Positions 9,105 to 16,726 of a stretch of DNA of 64,000 nucleotides are shown one piece after another. The stretch is from Betaproteobacteria bacterium (GTDB taxonomy: Bacteria; Pseudomonadota; Gammaproteobacteria; Burkholderiales; Rhodocyclaceae). The first letter of the stretch is position 1. Each line of letters opens with the position of its first letter. The notes under the pieces are model-generated. The model made no database searches, had not been told where the DNA came from, and saw nothing but the letters and a program-made list of their open reading frames with translations. The position numbers and the translations under genes were made by a program. The stretch is from assembly GCA_009781175.1 (NCBI GenBank), contig WQYQ01000019.1, positions 1 to 64,000 on the forward strand, written 5' to 3'.

Positions 9105-9219
9105 CTCAAACTGAAGCTTGAGGCTTCTTCGCCACGCATCGGGGGCGCCTTTGGCGCCAATAACGCTTGTCTCGCTGACCCCGCCATGAATGACAGGGCT
9201 TGCGCTCGACGTATGGTCA
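9105..9219 (+). repeat. Dispersed palindromic repeat, copy B (inverted relative to copy A)
   Basis: Shares the core around GGCGCCTTTGGCGCC and TAACGCTTGTCTCGCTGACC with copy A, in opposite orientation on the other side of the EamA gene. The rest of the 9060-9486 gap holds this element, the hairpin at 9215-9297 and a short repeat tail at 9302-9326. No gene is visible there. Confidence 0.75.
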
Positions 9220-9297
9220 TTCTGCGCGAAGTCGCAGAATCCATCTTTCCTCAGCTAGTGGATTCTGCGACTGCGCTTTGCTCCGCGCAGAATGACC
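9215..9297. repeat. Inverted pair of a GGTCATTCTGCGC repeat
   Basis: Two facing copies of a roughly 39-bp unit (GGTCATTCTGCGCGGAGC ... GTCGCAGAATCCA), the left arm shortened by about ten bases. A complete single copy is at 32438-32476. The pair can form a long hairpin. Confidence 0.75.
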
Positions 9298-9301
9298 GCG
9301 A

Positions 9302-9326
9302 TCTCGCGATAGATTCTGAATAGATA
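9302..9326 (-). repeat. Partial copy of the GAACCTGTTCAGA terminal-repeat family
   Basis: The segment TCGCGATAGATTCTGAATAG resembles one end of the MITE-like element at 45573-45714 and the solo end at 32350-32373. Confidence 0.5.
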
Positions 9327-9486
9327 CCGGACCGCATGCGCGCTCTGGCCGCCGCAATCCTTGGCGCGGATCAGCGCGCGGAAAGCGTGGAACGTGCAAT
9401 CTCGTCGATAATTAACCAATCCAACCTATTGCGCCATGTTTCCGAATTCAGTTGGGCGGGTTGCGCGCCCGGCAGGAGAAATCCCG

Positions 9487-10431
9487 ATGAAGTACCACTG
9501 CGTTTTTTTCTTGCTTGCATTGGCCGGCTGCGGCGCCAACAACGACGGCATCTTGCCCGGCTACGTCGAGGTGGATCTCGTGCGGGTGGCTGCGCCGTAT
9601 GCGGGCCGTCTGGTCGAATTGTCGGTCGTGAAGGGGGCCGAGGTTAAGCCGGGCGCGCAGCTGTTCGCGCTCGATCGCGATAGCGAAATCGCCGCGCGTG
9701 ACCAAGCCGCCGCCAATCTCGCGCAAAGCGAAGCGCAGGCGCGGGACTTGTCGAAAGGCAAACGGGAAGACGAAATCGCCGCCGTCGCCGCTCAGGTGGA
9801 CGCGGCGCGCGCGGTGCTCAATCTCGCGGAAAACGACCTTGTGCGGCAACGGAGCCTTGCCGCCGCGCAGTTTGTCAGCCCCTCCGGGCTCGATGCGCAG
9901 ATCGAAAAAGTCCGCAGCGGCAAAGCCCAGCTCGCCGAGGCCGAAGCGCAACTGCGCGTCGCGCATCTGGCGGCGCGCAATGAGCAACGCACGGCGGCGG
10001 CCGCCGCGAGCAAGGCGGCGCAAGCCGCGCTGGCGCAGAGCGCCTGGGTGCTCGCGCAGAAGCGGGTTGCGGCTCCAGTTGCGGCGCGTGTCGATGACAC
10101 GCTTTACCGTGTCGGCGAATGGGTGCCGGCCGGCTCGCCGGTGGTGAACCTGTTGCCGCCCGGCAATATCAAGCTGCGCTTTTATGTGCCGCAGGCGCGT
10201 CTGCCCGAAGTGCGCCAGGGCGACATCGTTAAAGTGTCGTGCGACGGCTGCGGCGCGCCGCGCGATGCGCGCGTGGCCTTCATCGCCGGGCAGGCCGAGT
10301 TCACCCCGCCGGTTATTTACAGTCAGGAAAACCGTGCCAAGCTGGTGTTCCTCGTCGAGGCGTATCCGCTCGATCCGCAGGGTTTGCGTCCCGGTCAGCC
10401 GGTCGATGTGCGGCTGGGAGCGGCGCAGTGA
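9487..10431 (+). CDS. HlyD-family periplasmic adaptor lipoprotein of an ABC exporter
   Basis: Membrane-fusion subunit linking an inner-membrane ABC-2 exporter to the outer membrane. The 314-residue protein starts at 9487 (AGGAG seven bases upstream) with a lipoprotein signal ending LALAGCG. A biotinyl-lipoyl-like strand pair follows (VAAPYAGRLVELSVVKGAEV), then an alanine-rich alpha-helical hairpin (residues about 70-190), then the returning lipoyl half (KRVAAPVAARVDDTLYRVGEWV) and a beta-barrel domain. The architecture matches YbhG/YhiI-like adaptors. It heads an operon with the ATPase and permease downstream, interrupted only by a GC-rich repeat at 10444-10552. Confidence 0.9.
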   Translation: MKYHCVFFLLALAGCGANNDGILPGYVEVDLVRVAAPYAGRLVELSVVKGAEVKPGAQLFALDRDSEIAARDQAAANLAQSEAQARDLSKGKREDEIAAVAAQVDAARAVLNLAENDLVRQRSLAAAQFVSPSGLDAQIEKVRSGKAQLAEAEAQLRVAHLAARNEQRTAAAAASKAAQAALAQSAWVLAQKRVAAPVAARVDDTLYRVGEWVPAGSPVVNLLPPGNIKLRFYVPQARLPEVRQGDIVKVSCDGCGAPRDARVAFIAGQAEFTPPVIYSQENRAKLVFLVEAYPLDPQGLRPGQPVDVRLGAAQ

Positions 10432-10443
10432 GCGCTGCCGCCA

Positions 10444-10552
10444 CCCTCTCCCCCAGCCGGCTCCGCCCCCCTCGCTGCGCTCTCCCCGCAAGCGGGCGAG
10501 GGGAGCAGAAGCCCCTCTCCCACTGGTGGGAGAGGGGTTGGGGAGAGGGGAG
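10444..10552. repeat. GC-rich CCCTCTCCC/GGGAGAGGG dispersed repeat, copy 1
   Basis: Contains CTCCGCCCCCCTCGCTGCGC, a CGCAAGCGGGCGAGGGGAGC segment and a strong CCCCTCTCCCAC/GTGGGAGAGGGG hairpin. A second copy lies at 33503-33619. Here it sits inside the exporter operon, between adaptor and ATPase genes, where it could affect transcript stability or translation coupling. Confidence 0.85.
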
Positions 10553-10648
10553 GCCGTATCGCTCGCAAGCGAAGATGGCCTCTGCCCGGATGCGCAGAGG
10601 CCCATGTTTCTGGGGAGTTGGCAGCGCGCGGGGCCGGAGGCTTGTTCA

Positions 10649-11599
10649 ATGAGCGAAACCAGCGCCCCGGCCGTCGACGTGCAGGATCTGACCAAGCGCT
10701 ATGGCGATAAAACGGTCGTCGACCACCTCTCGATGCGGGTCGAACAGGGCGAGGTTTTCGGTTTTCTCGGCCCGAACGGCAGCGGCAAGACGACGACGAT
10801 CCGCATGATGTGCGGCCTGCTCACGCCCGATGGCGGCAGCGGCCACACGCTGGGCTACGACATTCTGCGCGAATCGGCCGCGATCAAGCGCGAGGTCGGC
10901 TATATGACGCAGCGCTTCGGGCTTTACGAGGATCTGACGATCCGCGAGAACCTCGACTTCATCGCGCGCGTGTACCGCATGGACCGGCGCGCCGCGCGAA
11001 TCGTCGGCGCCATCGAACGCCTCGGCCTACAAGACCGCGCCAAACAGCTTGCCGGCAGCCTTTCGGGCGGCTGGAAGCAACGTCTCGCACTCGCCGCCTG
11101 CATGCTGCACGAACCGCGTCTGCTACTGCTCGACGAGCCGACCGCGGGCGTCGACCCGAAGGCGCGGCGCGATTTTTGGGAAGAGATTCACAAGCTCGCC
11201 GCCGCCGGCATCACGGTGCTTGTCTCGACGCACTATATGGACGAGGCCGAACGCTGTCACCGCCTGGGCTACATCGCCTACGGGCGCTTGCTGACGCTCG
11301 GCACGCCCGCCGAGCTGATCGCGGCGAGCGGCTTTAAAACCTGGCGCGTCGGCGGGCCCGACGTGAATGCGCTCGCGCACGAACTCGAAGGTAAACCGGG
11401 CGTCGATCTGCTCACGCGCTTCGGCAATAACCTGCATGTGAGCGGCACCGATGGCGCGAAACTCGCAGCGGCGATCGCCCCGTTCCGGCGGCGCGCGGAT
11501 CTGCGCTGGGAGCAGTCCGATGTGCAGCTCGAAGACGTTTTCATCCAGCTCATGAGCCAATCGCGCGACAACTTCGCGGGGAGCGACAAACATGCGTGA
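10649..11599 (+). CDS. ABC transporter ATP-binding subunit (drug/ABC-2 export type)
   Basis: Nucleotide-binding subunit of 316 residues. Walker A is GPNGSGKTT near residue 43, the Q-loop lies in YMTQRFGLYEDLT, the signature is LSGGWKQR, Walker B is LLLLDEPTAGVDP, and the H-loop is STHYMDE. A C-terminal extension of about 80 residues is typical of the YbhF/CcmA-like export ATPases. I start at 10649 (MSETSAP) because the upstream reading frame runs through a non-coding GC-rich repeat. The stop overlaps the permease start by 8 bp, so the two are translationally coupled. Confidence 0.93.
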   Translation: MSETSAPAVDVQDLTKRYGDKTVVDHLSMRVEQGEVFGFLGPNGSGKTTTIRMMCGLLTPDGGSGHTLGYDILRESAAIKREVGYMTQRFGLYEDLTIRENLDFIARVYRMDRRAARIVGAIERLGLQDRAKQLAGSLSGGWKQRLALAACMLHEPRLLLLDEPTAGVDPKARRDFWEEIHKLAAAGITVLVSTHYMDEAERCHRLGYIAYGRLLTLGTPAELIAASGFKTWRVGGPDVNALAHELEGKPGVDLLTRFGNNLHVSGTDGAKLAAAIAPFRRRADLRWEQSDVQLEDVFIQLMSQSRDNFAGSDKHA

Positions 11600-12779
11600 G
11601 CACAGGCCATTGTGGCGACACAGCGCCAAGCTTCGGCTTGAAACGGCCGAGCGTTTCTCTTTCGCGCGCCTGTATGCGGTGATGCTCAAGGAATTCATCC
11701 AGCTCATGCGCGACCGTTTGACCTTCGCGATGATGGTCGGCATTCCGATCATGCAACTCGCGCTGTTCGGCTATGCGATCAACGGCGATCCGAAGCATTT
11801 GCCGACGGTCGTCGTCGCGCACGAACAAAGCCCTTTCACGCGCAGCATCGTCAGCGGCCTGGTGAATAGCGGCTATTTCGATGTGATTTCGACGAGCGCG
11901 CGCGATAGCGACGCCGACACCATGCTTGCCCAAGGCAGCGTGCAATTCGCGGTCACGATTCCGGCCGATTTCTCGCGCCGCTTGCTGCGTGGCGAACGGC
12001 CGCAACTGCTGATCGCCGCCGACGCGACCGACCCTTCCGCCACGGGCAACGCCATCGCCGCCGTGCAGCAGCTCGCCAACACCGTGCTGCGCTACGATTT
12101 GACGGGGCCGCTCGCCAAGCTCGCACCGGACCAACCGCCGTTCGATCTCGTGATCCAGCGCCGCTACAACCCGGACGGGATCACCTCCTACAACGTTGTG
12201 CCGGGCCTGATGGGCGTGATCCTGACGATGACGATGATAATGATGACCGCGCTTGGCATCACGCGCGAAGTCGAGCGCGGCACGATGGAAAACCTGCTCG
12301 CCACGCCGGTGCGCCCACTCGAAGTGATGGTCGGCAAGATCCTGCCCTACATCGTCATCGGTGGCGTGCAGGTCTGCGTCATCCTGGGCGTGGCGCGGCT
12401 GTTGTTCAATGTGCCATTCGTCGGCAATCCCGCGCTTTTGATTCTCGGCGTGATGATCTTCATCAGCGCGAATCTGTTCGTTGGCATCACGGTTTCCACG
12501 GTTGCGCGCAATCAGATGCAGGCGATGCAGATGACGTTTTTCTTCTTCCTGCCCTCGATGCTGCTTTCGGGCTTCATGTTCCCGTTCCGCGGCATGCCGC
12601 CCTGGGCGCAGACGATCGGCGAGGTGCTGCCGCTGACGCACTTCCTGCGTATCGCGCGCGGCGTCATGCTCAAGGGCAACGGCATCGCCGACCTGTGGCC
12701 GCATCTGTGGCCCCTGCTGATTTTCATTGCCGTCGTATTGGTCATCGGACTCAAGCGTTTCCGTCGCACGCTGGATTAA
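11592..12779 (+). CDS. ABC-2 type export permease
   Basis: Membrane subunit of 395 residues. A first helix (FAMMVGIPIMQLALFGYAI) is followed by a large periplasmic domain (residues about 60-190) and a cluster of five further helices from about residue 200 on, with the ABC-2 signature EVERGTMENLLATPVRPLEVMVGKILPY. It matches YbhS/YhhJ-type permeases. Its last ~200 bp recur at 13601-13803, so a second, tandem permease or a duplication once lay downstream. Confidence 0.92.
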   Translation: MREHRPLWRHSAKLRLETAERFSFARLYAVMLKEFIQLMRDRLTFAMMVGIPIMQLALFGYAINGDPKHLPTVVVAHEQSPFTRSIVSGLVNSGYFDVISTSARDSDADTMLAQGSVQFAVTIPADFSRRLLRGERPQLLIAADATDPSATGNAIAAVQQLANTVLRYDLTGPLAKLAPDQPPFDLVIQRRYNPDGITSYNVVPGLMGVILTMTMIMMTALGITREVERGTMENLLATPVRPLEVMVGKILPYIVIGGVQVCVILGVARLLFNVPFVGNPALLILGVMIFISANLFVGITVSTVARNQMQAMQMTFFFFLPSMLLSGFMFPFRGMPPWAQTIGEVLPLTHFLRIARGVMLKGNGIADLWPHLWPLLIFIAVVLVIGLKRFRRTLD

Positions 12780-12825
12780 TGGGGTCATGGGGTAAAATAA
12801 AACCCCCGTCATAGGGTTGATAGAC

Positions 12826-13116
12826 ATGTTGCTGGATCAACTTCACGTTCACAGGAACCAGATCGCCGCGTTGGGTGAGCAATATGGTGCGCGGCGGATT
12901 CGTGTGTTCGGATCGGTGGCGCGGGGTGAGGAACGCCCCGACAGCGATGTGGATTTTCTGGTTGATTTTGATCGCGGCTACGATCTTTTCCGGCAGCGCC
13001 TGCCGCTCGCGAGACAGTTGTCGGAGTTACTGGGGCGGCGAGTCGATCTGATTCCTGAGCATGAACTGAATGAGCATCTGCGTGAAGATGTTTTGCTGGA
13101 ATCTGTGGAGCTATGA
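12826..13116 (+). CDS. mntA: MntA-like minimal nucleotidyltransferase antitoxin
   Basis: A 96-residue MNT-fold protein with the full active-site signature GSVARGEERPDSDVDFLVDF. In MntA-HepT modules this fold adds AMP to a tyrosine of the HEPN toxin and so neutralises it. The start is taken at the ATG at 12826; a TTG nine bases earlier is also in frame. Its stop overlaps the following toxin start as ATGA. A short GGGGT/ACCCC hairpin lies just upstream (12789-12806) and might serve in control. Confidence 0.9.
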   Translation: MLLDQLHVHRNQIAALGEQYGARRIRVFGSVARGEERPDSDVDFLVDFDRGYDLFRQRLPLARQLSELLGRRVDLIPEHELNEHLREDVLLESVEL

Positions 13117-13451
13117 GTAAGTCTTGGTAGCCTTACGGCAAACATATTCTGGATGCCATTGCCAGGATCAGGCGCATTCAGGAGCGCGGCGACATCGCCC
13201 AAGACGACATTCTCTATGATGCCGCGTTACGTAATTTGCAAACGTTGTCTGAGGCTACGCAACTTCTGCCCTCGGAGGAAAAAGCGCGTTACCCAGAGGT
13301 TCCGTGGCGTGATATCAGCGGCTTTCGCAATATCCTTGCGCACAACTATCTTGGAAACATCGACCCTGTAACCGTTGTTGGTGTAATTGAACGTCATCTT
13401 GGTTCGCTGGAGGCGTGTGTTCGAGACATGCTTGGTGCTGCACCGGAATGA
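13113..13451 (+). pseudogene. hepT: HepT-like HEPN toxin (DUF86) broken by an amber codon at position 6
   Basis: Read from the ATG that overlaps the antitoxin stop, the frame gives MSKSW, then TAG, then PYGKHILDAIARIRRIQ and on to a complete HEPN domain ending CVRDMLGAAPE. The catalytic RxxxxHxY motif is present as RNILAHNY. Typical homologues read MSKSW followed by Q or L and PY, so a single CAG-to-TAG change explains the break. No good alternative start lies soon after the stop, so the toxin is probably not made at full length, while the antitoxin is intact. Amber suppression or a short product from the internal ATG near 13236 cannot be excluded. Confidence 0.82.
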
Positions 13452-13600
13452 TTCGGTGCTCAATTCAATTCAAGGCTAAGTTTTAGAAACTGTCGTCACG
13501 AGATTTTGAGCCAAAAGTAAAGCAGCGAATTGGTACGGCAGCCAAGAGCGAATCAATGCGTTTTGCATAACGACTGACAATGCCTCGTCATTGTTCGATA

Positions 13601-13803
13601 TGTTTCCGTTCCGCGGCATGCCGGTCTGGGCGCAAACCATCGGCGAGGCGCTGCCGCTGATGCACTTCCTGCGCATCGCGCGCGGCGTCATGTTCAAGGG
13701 CAATGACATCGCCGATTTGTGGCCGCATCTGTGGCCCCTGCTGATCTTCATCGCTGTCGTATTGGTCATCGGACTCAAGCGTTTCCGTCGCACGCTCGAC
13801 TGA
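13601..13803 (+). pseudogene. Duplicated 3' end of the ABC-2 permease gene
   Basis: The 67 codons from FPFRGMPVWAQTIGEA to KRFRRTLD repeat the end of the permease at 12577-12779 with about 90% DNA identity. There is no N-terminal part. The toxin-antitoxin pair lies exactly between the two copies, as expected if a module entered here with duplication of the 3' end, or if a second tandem permease gene was mostly deleted. Confidence 0.85.
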
Positions 13804-13879
13804 TTTGCGCACGCTTATACCTGGGCGCATGCGATCATTGCCACGCACAATCCGCACCCGCGGAAGAAAGGCGCTTGCG

Positions 13880-14959
13880 ATGGAAAACCGCTTCCCCCAA
13901 CATGATTTACCGCGCATCCTGCTCTCGGTGCTGCTGATCGGGCTGATGATCGTCGGCAGCCTGTGGGTGCTGCGGCCGTTTCTGCCGGCGCTGATCTGGG
14001 CCGCGATGATTGTCGTTGCCACCTGGCCGATGCTGCGCGCGCTCGAAAACCGCCTGCGCGGCCGGCGCTGGCTGGCGTGCGGCATCATGGTGCTCACGAT
14101 GCTGCTGCTGATCATCGTGCCCTTGGGCGCGGCGGTTACGACATTGGTGGAGTCGGCCGATAGCGTCAAAGAGCATGTCGACGCTTTCATGCACAACCCC
14201 TTGCCCGGTCCGCCCGAATGGGTGCACACGATTCCGTTCGCCGGTGAACGCGCCGCATTCGAATGGCGGAAGCTCAGCGACGCGGGCACCGAAGGTTTGC
14301 ACACCCGGCTTCTGCCCTTCACGGGCAAAGCGTTGGAATGGCTGTTCGCGCGGGCTAGCAACGCCGGCTTATTGACGCTGCACTTTTTCCTGACGTTGGC
14401 GATGACGGCGATTCTGTATATGCACGGCGAAGCCGCCGCTCGCAGCGTGATCCGTTTCGCGCGCCGGCTCGCCGCGCAACGCGGCGAAAACACGGTGCGC
14501 CTCGCGGGACAAGCGATCCGCGCGGTTGCCTTGGGGATCATCGTCACCGCGGCGGTACAGTCGGTGCTCGGCGGCCTCGCGCTGCTGATCTGCGGCGTGC
14601 CCGGCGCGGGCCTGCTGACCGCCTTGATGTTCATGCTGTGCATCGCGCAGATCGGCCCGCTGATCGTGCTTGCCCCAGCCGTCGGCTGGCTCTTCTGGCA
14701 AGGTGATACGGCCTGGGCGATTGCGCTGCTCGTCTTCACGCTCATCATCGGCTCGTTCGACAGCGTGATGCGGCCGCTTTTAATCAAGCGTGGCGCTGAT
14801 CTGCCGTTATTGCTGATTCTCGCCGGCGTGATCGGCGGATTGCTCGGCTTCGGTTTCGTCGGCCTCTTCGTCGGGCCGGTGCTGCTTGCGGTGTCGTATA
14901 CCTTGCTCGACGCGTGGATGGCCGAGCAGGATCAGGCGGCGGAGCCGTTGCAAGAGTGA
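13880..14959 (+). CDS. AI-2E family transporter (YdiK/PerM-like permease)
   Basis: Polytopic inner-membrane protein of 359 residues with paired N-terminal helices (LLSVLLIGLMIVGSLWVL, FLPALIWAAMIVVATW), a soluble central region, and a C-terminal helix cluster including GVIGGLLGFGFVGLFVGPVLLAV, the family's conserved glycine-rich segment. The start at 13880 has an AAAGG site upstream. Family members are transporters of uncertain substrate; the autoinducer-2 label holds only for some. It probably forms its own unit downstream of the permease remnant. Confidence 0.87.
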   Translation: MENRFPQHDLPRILLSVLLIGLMIVGSLWVLRPFLPALIWAAMIVVATWPMLRALENRLRGRRWLACGIMVLTMLLLIIVPLGAAVTTLVESADSVKEHVDAFMHNPLPGPPEWVHTIPFAGERAAFEWRKLSDAGTEGLHTRLLPFTGKALEWLFARASNAGLLTLHFFLTLAMTAILYMHGEAAARSVIRFARRLAAQRGENTVRLAGQAIRAVALGIIVTAAVQSVLGGLALLICGVPGAGLLTALMFMLCIAQIGPLIVLAPAVGWLFWQGDTAWAIALLVFTLIIGSFDSVMRPLLIKRGADLPLLLILAGVIGGLLGFGFVGLFVGPVLLAVSYTLLDAWMAEQDQAAEPLQE

Positions 14960-15038
14960 TTATTGTGCCGAATTCCCGGCTCGGTTTTTGAGTATCAGGT
15001 TGGTATGCAAAGCGGCGCAAAAGGGTGTGAACTCGCAA

Positions 15039-15075
15039 GGGTAATCCCCAGCGTTTTTAACGGGGAGTTTTACCC
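15039..15075 (+). promoter_or_regulatory. Leader hairpin upstream of the lipoprotein gene
   Basis: GGGTAATCCCC and GGGGAGTTTTACCC can pair around a T-rich loop, about 40 bp before the start at 15116. Function unknown; it could be a leader structure or the terminator of the preceding gene. Confidence 0.4.
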
Positions 15076-15115
15076 TTTAATGCACTTCAATCTTTAATCA
15101 TCAAAGGGAAAACAC

Positions 15116-15892
15116 ATGAAGACGACTGGACTCGCGATTGCATTGGCCTGTGCTTTGAGCGCCTGTGGCGGCGGCGGTGGAGGTGACGGCGGGGTGTCCC
15201 CGGCGAGCGCATCCATTGCCGCGTGTTATACCGCCGCCAAAGACGTCAGTTTTGCGTCGGAGGACGAGGAAGGCGTTTCAAAAACCAGTATCACGCATGA
15301 CACGTTCGACGGTCAGGCGGCCACGCTTCAAACGACGTACATCTCTTTCACAAGCCCAACAGGACAAATCACCAACCGTTCTGAAACCACATACTGGAAC
15401 GTTACGGCCAGTGGTGTAATGAATCTTGGCTGGGTCACGGTTACCGAGGCCGTAGACAACACGAGGACTGTCGATATAAACGGAGTCCCTACTCCCCTCA
15501 CCTATACATACACTGGTATCTCGACGCCCGACCCAGCGCCCGTCATCCCTCTGAACATGCAGCCTGGTCAGAGCATCGATCAGCAATACACCCTCCATGG
15601 CGTTATCAATACGGTGACCAACAACGGGCTCGACAGTCCAGGCCAAGAGACCCAACTCAGCTACGCCAACCATTACACATTCGTCGGATTCGAGACCGTC
15701 ACGCTGGCGGGCAAGACATTCTCCAATGTCTGCCATTTCAAGATCCAGACGCTGACTCTTGACGGGACAGAACAGCCCGCGACGAATTATGACGAGGAAT
15801 GGGCCGCGCCTGGGTATGGGCCCATCAAGGCGAGCTACCGTGACGCCGCCGGTAATGACCATATCGTGATGCAGTATGCTGGCAACCTCTAA
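15116..15892 (+). CDS. Secreted lipoprotein of unknown function
   Basis: A 258-residue protein with a clear lipoprotein signal (lipobox LSAC followed by a run of six glycines), so it is anchored in the membrane after cleavage. The mature part is rich in T, S, N and D, with alternating beta-strand character and one extra cysteine pair candidate (IAACYTAA and FSNVCHF). It has a good AAAGGGA ribosome site. I recognise no catalytic motif. The codon use and slightly lower GC of the mature part differ a little from the neighbours. Confidence 0.75.
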   Translation: MKTTGLAIALACALSACGGGGGGDGGVSPASASIAACYTAAKDVSFASEDEEGVSKTSITHDTFDGQAATLQTTYISFTSPTGQITNRSETTYWNVTASGVMNLGWVTVTEAVDNTRTVDINGVPTPLTYTYTGISTPDPAPVIPLNMQPGQSIDQQYTLHGVINTVTNNGLDSPGQETQLSYANHYTFVGFETVTLAGKTFSNVCHFKIQTLTLDGTEQPATNYDEEWAAPGYGPIKASYRDAAGNDHIVMQYAGNL

Positions 15893-16060
15893 ACGCTCTT
15901 GTGTCGCGCAGCCCGCGTAGAACTAAGTGCGCCGGGTTGCGCCCATTTCATTCCTGCGAGCTTATTGCGTAGATGAAGCTCGATGGCATTTGCGACACGC
16001 AGATAGAACGCTTGACCACCATGGTATTTGGAGTTGCGACCAATGTCGGTTAACAGTCCC
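15889..16060 (-). pseudogene. Possible decayed coding fragment
   Basis: The minus strand of this gap has an open frame reading GRNSKYHGGQAFYLRVANAIEL and further, about 55 codons. It has no start codon and an in-frame stop on both sides. The composition looks protein-like, but I cannot name the family. It may be a gene remnant or coincidence. Confidence 0.25.
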
Positions 16061-16651
16061 TCGCAGGAAACGCTGAACAGTTACGAGCTTAGCGCGCAAA
16101 AATTCGCGGAGAATGCCGTGATTGTCCCCGAAGCCTCTGCATGGCTCTCCAGCGTCGTTCGCGATCTCAAATTTGATGCAAGCATTCTCGACATCGGAAG
16201 CGGTGCAGGTAATGACGCCGAAGCTTTACGTAAATTGGGTTATACCGTGCAGTGCTCCGACGCAGCGCGTTCGTTCCTGCCTATTCTTGAGGCGAAGGGA
16301 TTCGCGCCCATCCATTTCAATATACTCTCCGACGACTTGATGACGCGCTTTGACGTCGTAATTGCAAACGCGGTGCTGCACCATTTTGACGACGACGAAT
16401 TTGAATACGCGCTCAGAAAGATTCGAACGCTGCTGATACCCGAAGGGCGTTTTGGCTTTGCATTGAAGGCCGGGGAGGGTTGCGAGTGGAGCAGTCATAA
16501 ACTGGGCATCAACCGCTACTATCGATATAGAAATAAGGCCGTTGTCGATGCAGCACTGCAAAAGGCTGGTTACTGTCGTTGCGACGTCCGTGAAGTGATT
16601 ACAAAGCGGCAGCATCCGCTTTGGCTATTCGCCGTCGCTCACAATGTTTAA
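16043..16651 (+). CDS. Class I SAM-dependent methyltransferase
   Basis: A 202-residue Rossmann-fold methyltransferase. Motif I is ILDIGSGAGNDAEAL (SAM-binding), the acidic residue after strand 2 is in VQCSDAA, and motif IV region is DVVIANAVLHHFDDD. Start at the ATG at 16043 (GGAG 10 bases upstream) rather than the in-frame TTG at 16028. Substrate unknown. A lower-GC composition than the following ABC-F gene suggests separate history. Confidence 0.88.
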   Translation: MSVNSPSQETLNSYELSAQKFAENAVIVPEASAWLSSVVRDLKFDASILDIGSGAGNDAEALRKLGYTVQCSDAARSFLPILEAKGFAPIHFNILSDDLMTRFDVVIANAVLHHFDDDEFEYALRKIRTLLIPEGRFGFALKAGEGCEWSSHKLGINRYYRYRNKAVVDAALQKAGYCRCDVREVITKRQHPLWLFAVAHNV

Positions 16652-16726
16652 TTTAGGATGAATGGGGCAGCCCACGCAGGTCAGGGTGGGCTTGCGAACT
16701 CCACGCCATCATCGTTCCTCGACGTG

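Noticed and set aside
10441-10560. CRISPR-like repeated CCCTCTCCC blocks
   Set aside because: The blocks are inverted, not evenly spaced direct repeats, and there are no unique spacers or cas genes.
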